Positions 44,394-53,625 of a stretch of 64,000 bases of DNA are shown here, in pieces. Below the pieces are notes generated by a model. The model saw nothing but the letters and a program-made list of their open reading frames with translations. It made no database searches and was not told the DNA's origin. A program made the translations under genes and the position numbers. Source of the DNA: Sphingomonas sp. PP-CE-3A-406 (GTDB taxonomy: Bacteria > Pseudomonadota > Alphaproteobacteria > Sphingomonadales > Sphingomonadaceae). Numbering within the stretch: position 1 is the first letter of the stretch; each line of letters opens with the position of its first letter. Location of the stretch: assembly GCF_003688625.1 (NCBI RefSeq), contig NZ_RCWY01000004.1, positions 88,149-152,148 on the forward strand. The letters are read 5' to 3'.

Positions 44394-47242
44394 GTGCTGC
44401 CCCCCGTAGTCCCCTGGTGACCGACATCTGCTCGCCCGAGCAACTGGATGATGCGTGCTCCCGCAGTTAGCGCCTGATGATCCCAAAGGTGGTCTATTAT
44501 GGCGATGAGCTCGGCTTCCGCCGGCCGCGATTCACCGTCCAAAACTGCCAACAGATCGAGCGCGGGCTTCGACGCTACACCCGGGGCTACGGAGTAGCGA
44601 TGCGCTAGCGAGGCGAACTCTCGCTGGCGCACGTGGTCCGCAAGGCGTGCGAACTTGCCTGCGTCGCGCGCCAACACCAATGCGAACACTCGCTTCTTCT
44701 CAAAGCACTGGAGCAGTGCCTCTACGGCTGCTTCCACCGGCAGGCCCATTCTCAGGCCCCGCTCGGCGTTCGCCCAGTTCGGACCGCACATCACCTCGAA
44801 GAAATGCTCTTTGAGGCGCGCCACGACCCGGGCTCGACGTTCCGTTGCCAGGGCGCCGGCCACTCGCGCGTCGGACCAAGAGAAGATCGCGTGTACTATG
44901 GCGAGCGCAAGCTCCTTGGAGCGGGGCACTCTCGCGAAATGTGGTTCAACCAACAGCCCCCCGAAACCGTCTACCTTCCTCATTCCAACGACAAGGGAGA
45001 CACGGTGGTCGCCGAAGCGCGCGACAAACAGGCCGCCTGGCGCCAAGGGCTCGACCCCGGTACCGATCGCCTCGGCGTCGAGGTGCTCCTCCTCCAATGG
45101 CTTCGCGAACGAGTGGAACGACACCCGTACCGGAGCGTCACCGTCGTGGTCGTCTATGAGGCGAAGGAGGGTGGTCTTGTTGGTCGCGCGCCATATCCAC
45201 CGCACCGGGGAGACGTCGCGGTGCAGCGGGATGAGAACGGTCCCCAGTTCCTCGCCGTCGACCAGTATTCTGCCCGAACTTGCCCCGAGGTAGCCCCACG
45301 GTTCCTTCTCCCTGCGCTCGAAGGTCTCGAATGCCGTCCGCCACGCGCCTTGCCCCAGGGGAAGGGTCAACTGCCCGACCTGCTCCACTGCAATCCGCCC
45401 GCCCGAGCCGTCGAGAAGCTCGACGCATACCGTTACCTGCCGCCCCGCAGGTCCCAAGACACTTACCTGCGCGAGACCTTCCCAGAACTCGTCCAACGTA
45501 GGCTCCGCCGGCTCCGAGGTCGCGATGAGGCCCGAATGCCCTATGGAGCCGCTGACCCACGGTGCGGGTGGACGCACAGCCAGTGAGATCACCCCCTCCA
45601 CTGGCGTGCCCGCCGCGTCCGCAGCCGCATCCTTGGCCACGCTGATCGATAGAACGTGATTGCCGGCGGGCATTGGCTGTAGCCGGACGAAAGTGGGAAT
45701 CCCGATGGCTTGGGCCGCCACCTTCAGCGCCGGTCCTGCTCCGAGCCGGAGCTCGTATTCGGCAACCGGATGGTCGTGCTGGATCGCGAAGCAGGGACAC
45801 TCTGTCTCAAGCCACTCGGTGGCACCCTCGCCGTCCCACCCTCTCGCTGCGAGGCCCACGGGCCAGACGCGGATCGTCTGTGCGACCGAAAGTCCCGCCT
45901 TCTTGAGTTCCTCCGCGTGCGCCACGGTTAGAGCCGCTGGGATCTCGATACGGATCGCGGCGGCCCCCTTGCAAAGGATCCGCGTTGGGCTCGCGGTCGA
46001 AAGAGACGGAAGATCGGCTCGTGCCACGAGGACGTAGGACTGCCCAGGCCGAACCAACCGGCCTAGGACCTCCACGGCGCGTCCGTCCGATCCTGTCCGG
46101 AACAGCCAGTACGGCCCCGACGAGATCCGGCCTTCACTGGAAAGGAGATGATCCATGGCCGCATTGGCGGTGGCGAAAGACAGCACCGGGGCGTCCGCAG
46201 GTGGCCAGGTATCTAGCACCCGCATCTGCGAACCGTTCAGCAACCAGCCGGGAGGGCGGACGCCTGGCGATCCCGCCACCGAGCATCGGGTGCGTTTCAG
46301 GAACTCGCCGAGTTCAGGCGATAGGTCCGCCACGGCGTGGAAACTTGGAAGCTCGACGACAGGCGTCCATTCGTCCGCACCGGTCCGGCGCAGCGACAGC
46401 GCTGGCCGAATGGTGGGCCGCCGCAGTTGCGGTGTCGCGTCGGCGCGACGCACCACGGACGCGTCGGCATGCGCCGGGCGCGCCGCGCCGCGCATCCTCG
46501 CGACTTCCACTGCCTTGCGCGTGTCGTGCAACCACTGACGGGCGTTCCGCGCCTTCTCGAGATCCCGGACGATCCTGGCCAAAGCCTGCGGCAGGATCGC
46601 GCCGTCGGCCTCCGCCGTTCGCTGATCCAGAAGCCCGAGCACGATCCGACCGACCAGTTCCTCCTGCTCAAGGAAGTTGTCGAAGCGCGAGCTTCCGCCA
46701 CGGGTCATACGGGCCACGTAGCGTCCGACTTCCAACGGTGACTGATCGAGGCGCGAGACCAACTGGTACCGCAAGCCGTAAAGAGCCCGGGCCAATTGGC
46801 CCTGAAGGTCCTTCGGCAACAGCGCATGGGTGATCGGCCACGCTATGATCGAGAAAAAATTTGCCCACCGACCCATCGGAAGCAATCCGCAGTACGTCTT
46901 GTGAAACTTGCCAAACCACGCGCGCAAACTGGGACGCCATCCACGATCCCACATTGGCATGCGTCGCTCAAACGTGTGCCAATATTCGTCGCCGTCGTAA
47001 TCGTACCCCTGCTCGGTCGCGTATACGATCCATACCAGCCAATGCTTCGATAGCTGGTAGCCCCCGGTGCCCAGAGCAGCCTTCAAAAACCCGGGGAGCT
47101 TAGATAACTCATCGGAATCGAGGCCATGCTCGAACGCAAAAACAGCGAGCGATCGGTCCTTTCGCGCGCTTGCGAGCGTCGCGAAATGGACCTCCAAGCG
47201 TGCTTGAAGGGCGTTTAAATTAGCTATCACAAAGAGCGGCAC
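44390..47242 (-). CDS. Unknown 950-residue protein of the defence cluster
   Basis: A large soluble protein. The first 230 residues are helix-rich with a Trp-rich block (WLVWIVYATEQGYDYDGDEYW cut as WLVWIVYATEQGYDYD then GDEYW). The middle 300 residues look beta-rich, with repeating strands such as GPALKVAAQAIGIPTFVRLQ and VISLAVRPPAPWVSGS. The C-terminal 200 are helical. No nuclease or ATPase motif is apparent. In size and position ahead of a DruE-like gene it recalls DruH of type III Druantia, but I cannot show homology. GTG at 47242 is the likeliest start. Confidence 0.6.
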   Translation of the reverse strand: MPLFVIANLNALQARLEVHFATLASARKDRSLAVFAFEHGLDSDELSKLPGFLKAALGTGGYQLSKHWLVWIVYATEQGYDYDGDEYWHTFERRMPMWDRGWRPSLRAWFGKFHKTYCGLLPMGRWANFFSIIAWPITHALLPKDLQGQLARALYGLRYQLVSRLDQSPLEVGRYVARMTRGGSSRFDNFLEQEELVGRIVLGLLDQRTAEADGAILPQALARIVRDLEKARNARQWLHDTRKAVEVARMRGAARPAHADASVVRRADATPQLRRPTIRPALSLRRTGADEWTPVVELPSFHAVADLSPELGEFLKRTRCSVAGSPGVRPPGWLLNGSQMRVLDTWPPADAPVLSFATANAAMDHLLSSEGRISSGPYWLFRTGSDGRAVEVLGRLVRPGQSYVLVARADLPSLSTASPTRILCKGAAAIRIEIPAALTVAHAEELKKAGLSVAQTIRVWPVGLAARGWDGEGATEWLETECPCFAIQHDHPVAEYELRLGAGPALKVAAQAIGIPTFVRLQPMPAGNHVLSISVAKDAAADAAGTPVEGVISLAVRPPAPWVSGSIGHSGLIATSEPAEPTLDEFWEGLAQVSVLGPAGRQVTVCVELLDGSGGRIAVEQVGQLTLPLGQGAWRTAFETFERREKEPWGYLGASSGRILVDGEELGTVLIPLHRDVSPVRWIWRATNKTTLLRLIDDHDGDAPVRVSFHSFAKPLEEEHLDAEAIGTGVEPLAPGGLFVARFGDHRVSLVVGMRKVDGFGGLLVEPHFARVPRSKELALAIVHAIFSWSDARVAGALATERRARVVARLKEHFFEVMCGPNWANAERGLRMGLPVEAAVEALLQCFEKKRVFALVLARDAGKFARLADHVRQREFASLAHRYSVAPGVASKPALDLLAVLDGESRPAEAELIAIIDHLWDHQALTAGARIIQLLGRADVGHQGTTGGST

Positions 47243-47578
47243 CCATGTTCACTTGAGTGCTGCTACCCCGCTCAGATTTCTCATTCCCACTCCCCCGTAG
47301 CAACGCGCCCTTATCAGGCCGCCGTTACCAATGGATGGGCAGCTTACATGAACAAACGGTTCGCGCTACTTGAAAGCCGGAAAAGCGCTGTGACCTCCTA
47401 GTTCGAGGATGAGACCTCAAGAACTCGGCGGCCTCAGTTTACATAATGGCACGATTGGCAGGTAGGCGTTGTGAAACAGCCTGCGTGTCGCGTCGCAGGG
47501 TTATCCAAGGCTGAATTTCAGCTCGCGCTAACGCAGAGCAGGCATCGACGTTCAAGCGACGATCAATCGTTTCACACT
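47243..47578. promoter_or_regulatory. Intergenic region upstream of the defence operon
   Basis: A 336-bp region with no convincing gene. It is AT-richer than its surroundings and should carry the leftward promoter of the 950-residue gene. I see no clear operator. Confidence 0.4.
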
Positions 47579-48682
47579 TCAGCTTTTCCTGAGAGACGGA
47601 AAAACCGCGCCCCAACCTGCGACAAGGGCTCCGGCAAACATGATAGCGCCAATCCCCCAGTTCATCTTATCCTTATAAAGGACGCCGATTATCGCCGGTG
47701 CCGCCGTACCGCTGGCGATCAGGAGAATGCGCAAAAGCAGGCGTGGCCACCAGCCGTTGAAGCGCGCTTCCAGCACGATGTCGCAGCGCGTTTCGCGCGT
47801 CTCGGGATGAGCATCGTCGGGGATCGACAAAGCTAGCCGTAGGCCCGCTGCGACCGCATCAAGCTGCTCGTCGGTGGTGAAAGTGAAGCGGTTAAGGTCA
47901 TAGCGCGAGTCTAGCGCCAGCTCCTTTGCCGTCGTAAAGCGCACGGCCTTTTCGTCGCATCCGATGACCAGCTTTGTCACGCCCTTATCGGTTTGACCAC
48001 CGGTTGGCGAGTAAGTGTAGATTTCGATATCGTAGCGATAGCCCGACTGGAGCGCGTAGCGGCGGTCGGCGTAGGTAGCACCGCGCCGCCCTCGGTTCCA
48101 ACGTAGCGGCCGCCAGTCGTCGGCGGTCACCAAGTCGCGCACTGCAAAAAACGCGATCTTCGTGCCTTTGCCAAACCGTTCGAACGCACTGAGAGCGGTC
48201 GCCGCCGCCTCAAACGCCCCCATCTCTTGGCTGAGTTTGGCGGCCTGTTGGCTATCGATCGCAGCATCGACTTCGATCACATATTTGCCGAGCGGATAGT
48301 TGGGATCCGTGCTCCAGGCGGGGATCAACGCCTGCTCTCGAGCGTCAAGCTTGCCCCGCAGATCATGGTCGGTCAGCGGCTGAAGATAGTCCCCAGCGGT
48401 GAGAGTAAGGATGCAGGATGAGCCGACAAGTGCGCTGCGGCGTACCGTAACGGCGCGGCATAGTACCAGAGATACCGTCCGAGCTGATTTGTCCCCGTTT
48501 AGGAAAGCGATGATCGCTTTTTGGCTGGCAAGGCTATCTGATTTGGCTCGGGCCAGCAGCGCGGGATCAAAATATTTGAGGTCATAGCGGAACTGAAAAT
48601 CGCTTCCGCGTGGATGGGCAAGCGCGCGAACGATATCGTCGCCATACCGACGTGCGCTATTCGAGGAGAGCAAAAGTAGCAC
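47579..48682 (-). CDS. Unknown protein with two C-terminal membrane helices
   Basis: A 367-residue protein. About 300 soluble residues, with a possible strand-rich N-terminus (TVSLVLCRAVTVRRSALVGS), precede two hydrophobic helices (RILLIASGTAAPAIIGVLY and GIGAIMFAGALVAGWGAVF). A soluble sensor with a two-helix C-terminal anchor is a common layout for membrane-acting defence effectors, so a role in abortive defence is conceivable. GTG start at 48682. It lies 21 bases after the small gene and should be co-transcribed with it. Confidence 0.55.
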   Translation of the reverse strand: MLLLLSSNSARRYGDDIVRALAHPRGSDFQFRYDLKYFDPALLARAKSDSLASQKAIIAFLNGDKSARTVSLVLCRAVTVRRSALVGSSCILTLTAGDYLQPLTDHDLRGKLDAREQALIPAWSTDPNYPLGKYVIEVDAAIDSQQAAKLSQEMGAFEAAATALSAFERFGKGTKIAFFAVRDLVTADDWRPLRWNRGRRGATYADRRYALQSGYRYDIEIYTYSPTGGQTDKGVTKLVIGCDEKAVRFTTAKELALDSRYDLNRFTFTTDEQLDAVAAGLRLALSIPDDAHPETRETRCDIVLEARFNGWWPRLLLRILLIASGTAAPAIIGVLYKDKMNWGIGAIMFAGALVAGWGAVFPSLRKS

Positions 48683-48703
48683 GCGTTTGAGGCCTTTAAG
48701 GCG

Positions 48704-48964
48704 TCACTTTACGAAATTCGGAGCGCCGTCCTTGACTGTCCATTTCAGATGGATCCACCCCGCGGGAACGTAATGCGAAATACCCTCTGCGTCGAATATT
48801 CGGTGGCCGCCGCTTGCGCTGACATTAAGCTTTAGGGGGGAATTAATTCTGATCGCCTGACCGTTCAAGAATTGATACTCACGCCACTGCTCGCTGGAGA
48901 TATCAGTGAATTCAAGGCCAGACGCATTGTTGAACTCAGATGCGTCGGCAAGCGCGGTGGCCAT
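48704..48964 (-). CDS. Small acidic partner of the membrane protein
   Basis: An 86-residue protein with no signal or membrane segment. Predicted beta strands (LKLNVSASGGHRIFDAEG) and a C-terminal WIHLKWTVKDGAPNF. No known family. It is upstream of the membrane protein by 21 bases, so the two may form a small pair. Confidence 0.5.
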   Translation of the reverse strand: MATALADASEFNNASGLEFTDISSEQWREYQFLNGQAIRINSPLKLNVSASGGHRIFDAEGISHYVPAGWIHLKWTVKDGAPNFVK

Positions 48965-49205
48965 GGTTTACTCCTATGCAGTCCTCTCATAGCACCATCG
49001 CGCATCAATTGAATCCCTTTTCGACCTAGCGGCTCCGGTCCCGCCAAACGCCGAGCTCAAGGCCCTCGATCGGTTCGCGGCGGGGCTTAGGCGGCGATGC
49101 AGACGCTTCTCGTCGTCGCATCCAGTCAAACGCTGAGAACGGTCAGTGCCGATCGCGGTGATGATACCCGCCTGCGTCTCGATGGGACAACAGGCGTGAC
49201 CCTGT

Positions 49206-50414
49206 CTAATAAAGAAGCCTTAACTCGCTTCGAAACAACTTTCCGATACTCATAACCACCTCGTTCTTATCGCTTTCAAATTCGGCAACACCCAAAACGC
49301 CGGGGTCCTGCTTCCGTTCTAAAATACTCTCTTCCAAAAGATAGGCCGAATCGTCTTCTATTAACTCAGGGTTCACCCCTTGCTGCAGTTCAATTCGACG
49401 TACAATCTTGTCGTTCAGAATCAGGGGAGCCGGCAACTCAATGACGGACCGTCGTCCGATCAGCGGACCGCGATCACTCGTTAGGTCCTCTGCCCTTGGC
49501 CGCTCGGCTAGCTCTACGCGCGCCTCTCGGAAGCGCTCTGCGCGTTCCTCGATCGGTGCAAAGACATAGCGTTCACCTTCAATCCCCCTTGGTCGGCCCT
49601 CAGGGAAAGCTGCCAAGTTCGCCGCTTGTGGGAAGCCCGAGGCTCGGAGCATCTGAGCAAGCGTTCCACGCGCGATTGGATCGAAGGCCATCGGGCCGTT
49701 TTCCTCACCAACTTCAAGCAGTGGCGGTTCCTCGGGATCAATGATTTTTAGCGAAGACCGCTGCTCTAAGTCGCTAGATATAAAGGTCCCACAGGCCAGC
49801 CGTTCTCCTGCGATATTGGCGGGAAAAGAGACCGTTCGTTTTTGCGCGTTTCCGCCGCGGGAGCCTTTACTCAGTGGCAATCCGAGTTGTTCGTCTCGAT
49901 ACGCGGTCGATGTCTGCGTCCCCTTGCACTCCACAACATGGAATCTACCATTGCGGCTGACGCACACGAAATCAGGTGCTTTGCCCGGCCCGCGTTTGGC
50001 CGCTTTGCCGGTGTAGGTTCCGCCATACGTCGCCAAATAGCGCTCTATGAAATAACGACCGTCGCAGATGCCGATGAGGCTCATGCGACGGCTCAACCAA
50101 TGTAGCGGCAATCCCATTCCCACGTCGTCGCTCAGTATCGTTTTCTGATGTGCGTCAAGCTCTGAGAATTCCGGGGTCAAGGTTAGCCGCTCGTCACCCT
50201 GCCAAGCGAATATGTATCGAGCGTATGCCCAGAACTCCGCTAGCGATGCACCGGATGCCAGAACAGGTATGGTCAGCCGGCCAATCATCAGCAGCACTTC
50301 TGCCATGTCAGCCTCGTAGACCCGCGGAAGAGTCGGAAAGCGTGGCGGGAGCTTATTATTCGGCCACGTCGATGGTACCGTTCCTACAGTGAACTTTTTC
50401 GGTAGAATGGCCAT
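49206..50414 (-). CDS. Predicted PD-(D/E)xK restriction-like nuclease
   Basis: A 402-residue protein from ATG at 50414 (preceded by AAAGGTGAG); a longer frame would extend over the divergent gene. The only recognisable domain is around residues 145-170, where APDFVCVSRNGRFHVVECKG gives the Asp148, Glu162-x-Lys164 arrangement of PD-(D/E)xK nucleases. No methyltransferase is adjacent. The C-terminal 150 residues are charged. It may be a defence or restriction nuclease; target unknown. Confidence 0.6.
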   Translation of the reverse strand: MAILPKKFTVGTVPSTWPNNKLPPRFPTLPRVYEADMAEVLLMIGRLTIPVLASGASLAEFWAYARYIFAWQGDERLTLTPEFSELDAHQKTILSDDVGMGLPLHWLSRRMSLIGICDGRYFIERYLATYGGTYTGKAAKRGPGKAPDFVCVSRNGRFHVVECKGTQTSTAYRDEQLGLPLSKGSRGGNAQKRTVSFPANIAGERLACGTFISSDLEQRSSLKIIDPEEPPLLEVGEENGPMAFDPIARGTLAQMLRASGFPQAANLAAFPEGRPRGIEGERYVFAPIEERAERFREARVELAERPRAEDLTSDRGPLIGRRSVIELPAPLILNDKIVRRIELQQGVNPELIEDDSAYLLEESILERKQDPGVLGVAEFESDKNEVVMSIGKLFRSELRLLY

Positions 50415-50520
50415 AAGCTCACCTTTAAAAAGCGTTCTACGTTCCGCCTGGAGCCACGCTTGACCGGTTGTGTGGTTGATGTCGACATCAGGGCGGGCAT
50501 TGAGGGCGACCACTGGCGAA

Positions 50521-51300
50521 ATGACTATGAAGAATCTGGTCTTGATGGCCGTCAAAAGCCGCGCGTCGGTCGCTCGTCGACGCGCGGCTTTGCGTGGTCC
50601 AGTCCGCGGGTTGGGGGCGTTTGCCCTTGGACTGCTGTCGCCAACGTGGGGCCTCGCTGAGTTGGTCAAGCGACAGTTGGATGATGACTGGGCAACCGTC
50701 TTCATCCGTCTCATGAACGGCGTCTACCTAACATTTGCGATGACGCTGATGCTGGTTATTCTGTTGTGGCCGTTGGGCCTGTCCGATTTACAGTCGACAG
50801 ATTGGAACGGGCGTTTCCTCCTCCTCGCATGGTATCCATTCTCACGCTGCACAGAGGTGTTCGTTGCTTTTCTAAGAGATGCGACCCACAAATTGGATCC
50901 AGCTAGGCGGAGTCGAAGTCTGCTAAGTTGGAGAGGTCGGGTCGCACTTGCGCTTCGGAGTTACCTGGAGCTCGTGATAGACTTTGCCATTATCTACGCC
51001 CTTGTGCCAAGTTCTGGGTGGCAATGCGGCTACGCCGTAAAAAAAGTCACCGACGTTATTTCATATAGTGCTACAACAATCACGACAAGCGGCGGCGGCG
51101 GCTATACTGCGACCGACTGGAGGTTGCAGGCGCTAACTGGTTATGAGGTCGCCTGTGGAGTGATTCTGCTGGTAGTCTGCTTTACGATCTACGTTGGGCA
51201 CGCGCTCGCAGAATTTCCCGCTAAACCATCGATTGGGGATCCACCTACAGGTGGCGCGGGTGAGACCGTCCCCCAAGCTCCGTCGCTTGCAGGCGACTGA
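50521..51300 (+). CDS. Predicted ion-channel-like membrane protein
   Basis: A 259-residue membrane protein with four or so hydrophobic segments. Before the last helix, SYSATTITTSGGGGYTATDW resembles a two-helix potassium-channel pore loop, but the filter reads TSGGGGY in place of TVGYGD, so selectivity is uncertain. Helix GYEVACGVILLVVCFTIYVG follows, as in the ion-channel family. ATG at 50521 or 50527 is a likely start. Divergent from the nuclease gene by 106 bases. Confidence 0.55.
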   Translation: MTMKNLVLMAVKSRASVARRRAALRGPVRGLGAFALGLLSPTWGLAELVKRQLDDDWATVFIRLMNGVYLTFAMTLMLVILLWPLGLSDLQSTDWNGRFLLLAWYPFSRCTEVFVAFLRDATHKLDPARRSRSLLSWRGRVALALRSYLELVIDFAIIYALVPSSGWQCGYAVKKVTDVISYSATTITTSGGGGYTATDWRLQALTGYEVACGVILLVVCFTIYVGHALAEFPAKPSIGDPPTGGAGETVPQAPSLAGD

Positions 51301-51321
51301 CCGGCAAAGTTGGCCGTCGGT

Positions 51322-52440
51322 CTATAAAAATCCTTCGCCGGCATGCTCCCGAAACCGTTCATGATCCCGCACATATTCCGCCACCATCTCCAGCGAGGAA
51401 TGTCGGCTGTGCTCCTTCATCTTGAACAAATTGGCATTCTGGCGACCGGCTTCGGTTAAGAAGCCAGCGCGGAGCGAGTGGCCTGAAAACAGCTCAGGCG
51501 CGTAGCCCGCGGTGACCGCAGCCGCCTTTACCACCAAAGCCACGCCTTGGGCGCTCATCGGCTTGTCGGTTAGCCGGCCCTGTGGAGTCAGTTTGCGGAA
51601 CACCGGCCCGCTTGTGATGCCTGCCTGCCCCAGCCAGGCGCGGTAATGCCTCACCGGCTCGAGCCTGCGGCCGTCGGGGATAGCGACGGTGTGGCCCTTG
51701 CCCTCCTGGTCGGTTTTCGAGGTCGCGATGCGGATCAGCAGCCCGCGGCTGTCCTCGCTGACGCGCCCGACCGTGATCGCCACGAGCTCGGAACGCCGGA
51801 ACGCGCCCGCCATCCCGATCGCGAGAAGTGCACGGTCGCGGTAGCTGCGCAGATCCTCCCCGACGATCGCGCGCACCATATCGCGCAGCACGTCGCCGTC
51901 GGCGGGTCGTTTCTTGCCGGGCATTTCGCCACGCTTGTCCTTGCGGATGCCGCGCATAGCGCGCTCGAGGCGGGATGCGTCGGGCTGCGAAGTCGGCGGT
52001 TCGACGTCAGCGGCCCGGTGTGCGAACACGATTGCAGCGAGCCGCCGGCCGATCGTTGCGCGGCCGAGCGCCACCGGTTCCTTGCGCGGTAGCACCGTGC
52101 CGCGCTTCGTTCGGCGAGGTTCCTGGGGACTGAACCCGCTCTCGGCGAGCAATGTCAGGAACGCGGCGACCGTCGCCGGCGTCGCGGGAAGCGGGCGATA
52201 GCCGCTCTCCTGGCACCACGCGCAAAACAGTCGCCAGTCCGACTTGTAGGCGCGCAGAGTCGCGTCGGCAGACGCCCGGCTGACATAGTCTTCGACGCGC
52301 TCGCGATCTTGGGGGGCGAGTTGCGGGAGATAGGGTTCAAGCGACTGGACCTGATCAACGACGACCAGCGCGTCAGCCACGATTGCGTCTAAGTCCGCGC
52401 GGTCGACGCGAGCCGCATCATTGATGTCATCATCGGCCAA
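51322..52440 (-). CDS. Tyrosine recombinase (integrase)
   Basis: A 372-residue phage-integrase-type recombinase. Catalytic residues lie in the usual order: Arg215/216 in AFRRSELVA, Lys242 in TSKTD, His321-x-x-Arg324 in GHSLRAGF, His347 in SRHSS, and Tyr356 in VAEYVRDH. An N-terminal SAM-like core-binding domain (TLRAYKSDWRLFCAWC) precedes. It marks the right side of the defence region and could drive its integration or act as resolvase. Confidence 0.9.
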   Translation of the reverse strand: MADDDINDAARVDRADLDAIVADALVVVDQVQSLEPYLPQLAPQDRERVEDYVSRASADATLRAYKSDWRLFCAWCQESGYRPLPATPATVAAFLTLLAESGFSPQEPRRTKRGTVLPRKEPVALGRATIGRRLAAIVFAHRAADVEPPTSQPDASRLERAMRGIRKDKRGEMPGKKRPADGDVLRDMVRAIVGEDLRSYRDRALLAIGMAGAFRRSELVAITVGRVSEDSRGLLIRIATSKTDQEGKGHTVAIPDGRRLEPVRHYRAWLGQAGITSGPVFRKLTPQGRLTDKPMSAQGVALVVKAAAVTAGYAPELFSGHSLRAGFLTEAGRQNANLFKMKEHSRHSSLEMVAEYVRDHERFREHAGEGFL

Positions 52441-52539
52441 GCCGACCTCCTGCGCCGCTCGTTCATCTAACCGGCCGGCGTGTGAGACCGCTCGGAATCT
52501 GGAAAACGGGCTAACCGATCACCGGAACCTGCGCCAGCA

Positions 52540-52575
52540 TGTAATTAGCGGGAATCAGCGTTATTGCTAATTACA
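52540..52575. repeat. Inverted repeat just upstream of the integrase start
   Basis: Perfect 10-bp arms TGTAATTAGC and GCTAATTACA flank a 16-bp spacer. It lies about 100 bases upstream of the integrase start codon in an AT-rich setting. Tyrosine recombinases bind such paired arms at their crossover sites, so this is a candidate attachment or resolution site, or a transcriptional operator. Confidence 0.6.
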
Positions 52576-52717
52576 ACGGCGTGGTAGGTGACGTGGAGAG
52601 CCTAACCCGGAGAATGAGTTTTGCGACACGGTGCGCCGCAAACGCCGACGCGTTCCTTTTTCGAACTGCATCCGTCGTATAGGTTCAAGGACACCCTCAA
52701 GCGTAGGCGGATCCACA

Positions 52718-52966
52718 ATGGGCAATGTCGAGCTAACAGAGATGCAAAGGCAGATCCGCTCCATGAAGTTTGAACGCGGCACGCCGGATCAAATCGCACT
52801 TTGGCGCGACGATCTGGCCGAAGCGCGCGCGAACCTCGTCATCGAGGGGCTTGCACCGACATCAGATGATGATGAGATGTTCGCAATGATGCTTGAAGAG
52901 GGCGTTCCACCACGATTGATGCCAACCCTTATACTTCAGCTTTACCGGCAGGACGGTCGCGGCTGA
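52718..52966 (+). CDS. VbhA-like small acidic protein (possible orphan antitoxin)
   Basis: An 82-residue protein. The pattern ARANLVIEGLAPTSDDDEM recalls VbhA-type antitoxins of Fic toxins, in which a helix bearing (S/T)xxxE(G/N) blocks the Fic active site. Here the position of the first residue is an Asn, so inhibition may differ or be absent. No Fic gene is in the window. Assignment is tentative. A hairpin with 7-bp arms follows the stop. Confidence 0.45.
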   Translation: MGNVELTEMQRQIRSMKFERGTPDQIALWRDDLAEARANLVIEGLAPTSDDDEMFAMMLEEGVPPRLMPTLILQLYRQDGRG

Positions 52967-53303
52967 AATCTTGCGTTATCGGACGCAAGAATGAAGTCAG
53001 CTTTGGTTAAACCTTCTAGGCGTCTACAACGGGCGACTGAGTTGCATTTACTTAACGCCCATTTCTATCCAACTCGCCTGCGATCGCTGTCAGACCGCTG
53101 CTTCTGCCCGTGACTGCCATTTGGCGCCTTTTGGCGGTTACGTTCAAGGCCGGCTGATCGCGCCGCTAAATAAGTCCGTCGTGTCGCGCACTGCTCGATC
53201 AAGAAGCCAAGATCGCGTGCGTAAAGGATAGAGGGGCGCTGACATACGTGCTCGTTCTGGCGGCGCGATATAGCCTTATTCGCGATGCTGGTCAGTCACG
53301 AAT

Positions 53304-53395
53304 GGTCGTCGAAAGCACGAACTCGCGGCCTTTCGCCTGACCATCCTTGAGTTGCATCTCGCGTATGAGCTTCCCGATTCGTGCTTTTGACGACC
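53304..53395. repeat. 18-bp inverted repeat with a 56-bp loop
   Basis: Left arm GGTCGTCGAAAGCACGAA and the reverse complement of the right arm differ at one base. It lies in a gene-poor interval. It could be a remnant of a mobile element or a regulatory cruciform. Confidence 0.45.
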
Positions 53396-53625
53396 GATCA
53401 CGACGGCGGCTCCGTCAGCACAACGTTGCCGCCCGCGCGGATGTGCGACGTCGCGCAAAGATTGTTGAGGGATCGCTACAGCCCAGACGATAGCTCAGAT
53501 CTGCGAGTACCACTGGGGAAGCGGACAGGTCCACTAAGCCGCCGCAGGTATGGCGTATCTAGATGCTGTAAGGAAAAAAGCGTGTCTGCCGCGCCGGTGC
53601 CGATAAATTGAAATTGGGGTAGAGG

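Noticed and set aside
53276..53458. Minus-strand frame across the 18-bp inverted repeat, and a second frame (53299-53395) that reads like a protein tail
   Set aside because: No start codon or ribosome-binding site for the protein-like frame; the longer frame has poor composition. Possibly a remnant, but not callable.
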